64,000 nucleotides of DNA from an uncultured Clostridia bacterium (GTDB taxonomy: Bacteria; Bacillota; Clostridia; Christensenellales; Borkfalkiaceae): contig CANQHV010000006.1 in the NCBI GenBank assembly GCA_947624005.1, forward strand, positions 1-64,000. Direction: 5' to 3'. Numbering within the stretch: the stretch's first letter is position 1; every line of letters starts with the position of its first letter. This document shows positions 63,226-64,000 of the stretch, one piece after another. Below the pieces are notes generated by a model. That model made no database searches. It had not been told where the DNA came from and saw nothing but the letters and a program-made list of their open reading frames with translations. The translations under genes were made by a program, and so were the position numbers.

Positions 63226-64000
63226 ATGCCGAAAAAAATAACTGCGAAGTGTAAAATGACGGCGACCGTTATTATCTGCGCGGCGACCTGCGCCGCGATG
63301 ATCTGCGGGATTCTGTTCTTTCCCGAAATACGCATAAAAAAATTCGGGGTTGCGACCTATTGGCTTATAACCGTGGTCGGAGCCGCAATTTTGCTTGCCA
63401 CGGGGCTTGCCGACCCGAAAGAAGTCGGGCGCGCGCTTATCGCCGACAACGCCGTAAACCCGCTTAAAATACTTGCGCTGTTTATTTCGATGACCGCGCT
63501 GTCGATTTATCTGGACGAATTGGGATTTTTCAGACTGCTTGCAAGCTTCACCTTAAAAAAGGCGCGCTCGGGGCAAAAACGGCTTTTTCTGTATCTGTAT
63601 CTTACAGTTTCAGTCCTTACGGTGTTTACCTCGAACGACGTTATCGTGCTGTCGTTTACTCCCTTTATCTGCTATTTTTCGAAAAGCGCGAAAATAGACC
63701 CCGTGCCCTATCTCGCCGCGGAGTTCGTGGCGGCGAACACGTGGTCGATGGCGCTTATTATAGGCAACCCGACAAACATTTATCTTGCGACGGCTTACGG
63801 CATAGACTTTGTAAGTTACCTTAAATACAGCATACTCCCCACCGTTTTTGCGGGACTTACCGCTTTTTGCATACTCTACCTTATGTTCCGAAAACGCCTT
63901 TCGTCGCCCGTTTCGGGCGAACCCGAAAGCGTGCAAATAGAAAACAAGCCACTGCTTATAACGGGCGTAGTACACCTTGCCGCCTGCACGGTATTGCTTG
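63226..64000 (+). CDS. ArsB/CitM-superfamily ion carrier, 3' end beyond window
   Basis: The frame runs open to the end of the window (258 codons so far). It is highly hydrophobic with about seven helices visible. Two family motifs are clear: FTSNDVIVLSFTPF near residue 137 and ALIIGNPTNIYLA near 187, matching the paired re-entrant loops of ArsB-type arsenite and citrate/dicarboxylate carriers. Either ATG at 63226 or 63256 could start it; the first adds a basic MPKKITAKCK lead before the first helix and is preferred. Neither has a good ribosome site. The substrate cannot be told. Confidence 0.85.
   Translation, partial: MPKKITAKCKMTATVIICAATCAAMICGILFFPEIRIKKFGVATYWLITVVGAAILLATGLADPKEVGRALIADNAVNPLKILALFISMTALSIYLDELGFFRLLASFTLKKARSGQKRLFLYLYLTVSVLTVFTSNDVIVLSFTPFICYFSKSAKIDPVPYLAAEFVAANTWSMALIIGNPTNIYLATAYGIDFVSYLKYSILPTVFAGLTAFCILYLMFRKRLSSPVSGEPESVQIENKPLLITGVVHLAACTVLL

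Overview
The window reads as one contig end of an anaerobic, low-oxygen Firmicute of the Clostridia type. The evidence is a single-chain pyruvate:ferredoxin oxidoreductase, an ECF vitamin transporter, a CdaA-type c-di-AMP synthase, strong AGGAGG-type ribosome sites and a BclA-like collagen protein. GC content is moderate and most genes lie on the minus strand. I see no rRNA, CRISPR array or insertion sequence. There is one tRNA-Ser(GCU).

Layout. At 93-983 there is a lone tyrosine recombinase. From 17235 down to 1377 runs one minus-strand operon of eight genes. It encodes two membrane-anchored McrB-like AAA+ ATPases, a DUF2357-like coiled-coil protein between them, and a giant protein that joins a degenerate glycoside-hydrolase-3 body, four membrane helices and a third, Walker-less copy of the same AAA module. 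It also encodes two small membrane proteins and two anchored outer proteins built of MBG/YDG repeats and a 14-residue Asp-Trp/Pro-Trp repeat. This is my best candidate for an undescribed system: a cytoplasmic AAA machine physically tied to an extracellular stalk. From 17601 to 33185 come a collagen-like surface protein with its overlapping glycosyltransferase, a GntR-ABC module, aspartokinase and DUF1015, cdaA followed by a 35-codon stub of cdaR, then holA, a LysR regulator, mnmE, a membrane protein, truA, ecfT and a fused ecfA1-ecfA2.

From 33451 to 43508 on the plus strand lie PFOR and a 1,948-residue wall-type protein. The latter is preceded by a roughly 310-nt structured leader with its own promoter, a long closing stem, an intrinsic terminator and an alternative antiterminator pairing. 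From 43852 to 57750 come guaB-guaA, small membrane and lipoproteins, a DUF1893-TetR fusion, and a rearranged chaperone operon (grpE-dnaK-dnaJ-lepA-ogt-like-hemW) without hrcA. From 57918 to the end are a zinc-ribbon membrane protein with a second switch-like leader, an SGNH esterase, tRNA-Ser, a class I amidotransferase, a rhodanese/PP-loop protein and a truncated ArsB-type carrier.

Two themes cross the window. Several genes have near-consensus promoters whose -10 box ends 5-7 nt before the start codon, which predicts leaderless mRNAs. Two genes for surface or membrane proteins carry 5'-terminal leaders in which the 3' strand of the closing stem could also pair with the terminator's 3' arm, as riboswitches do.
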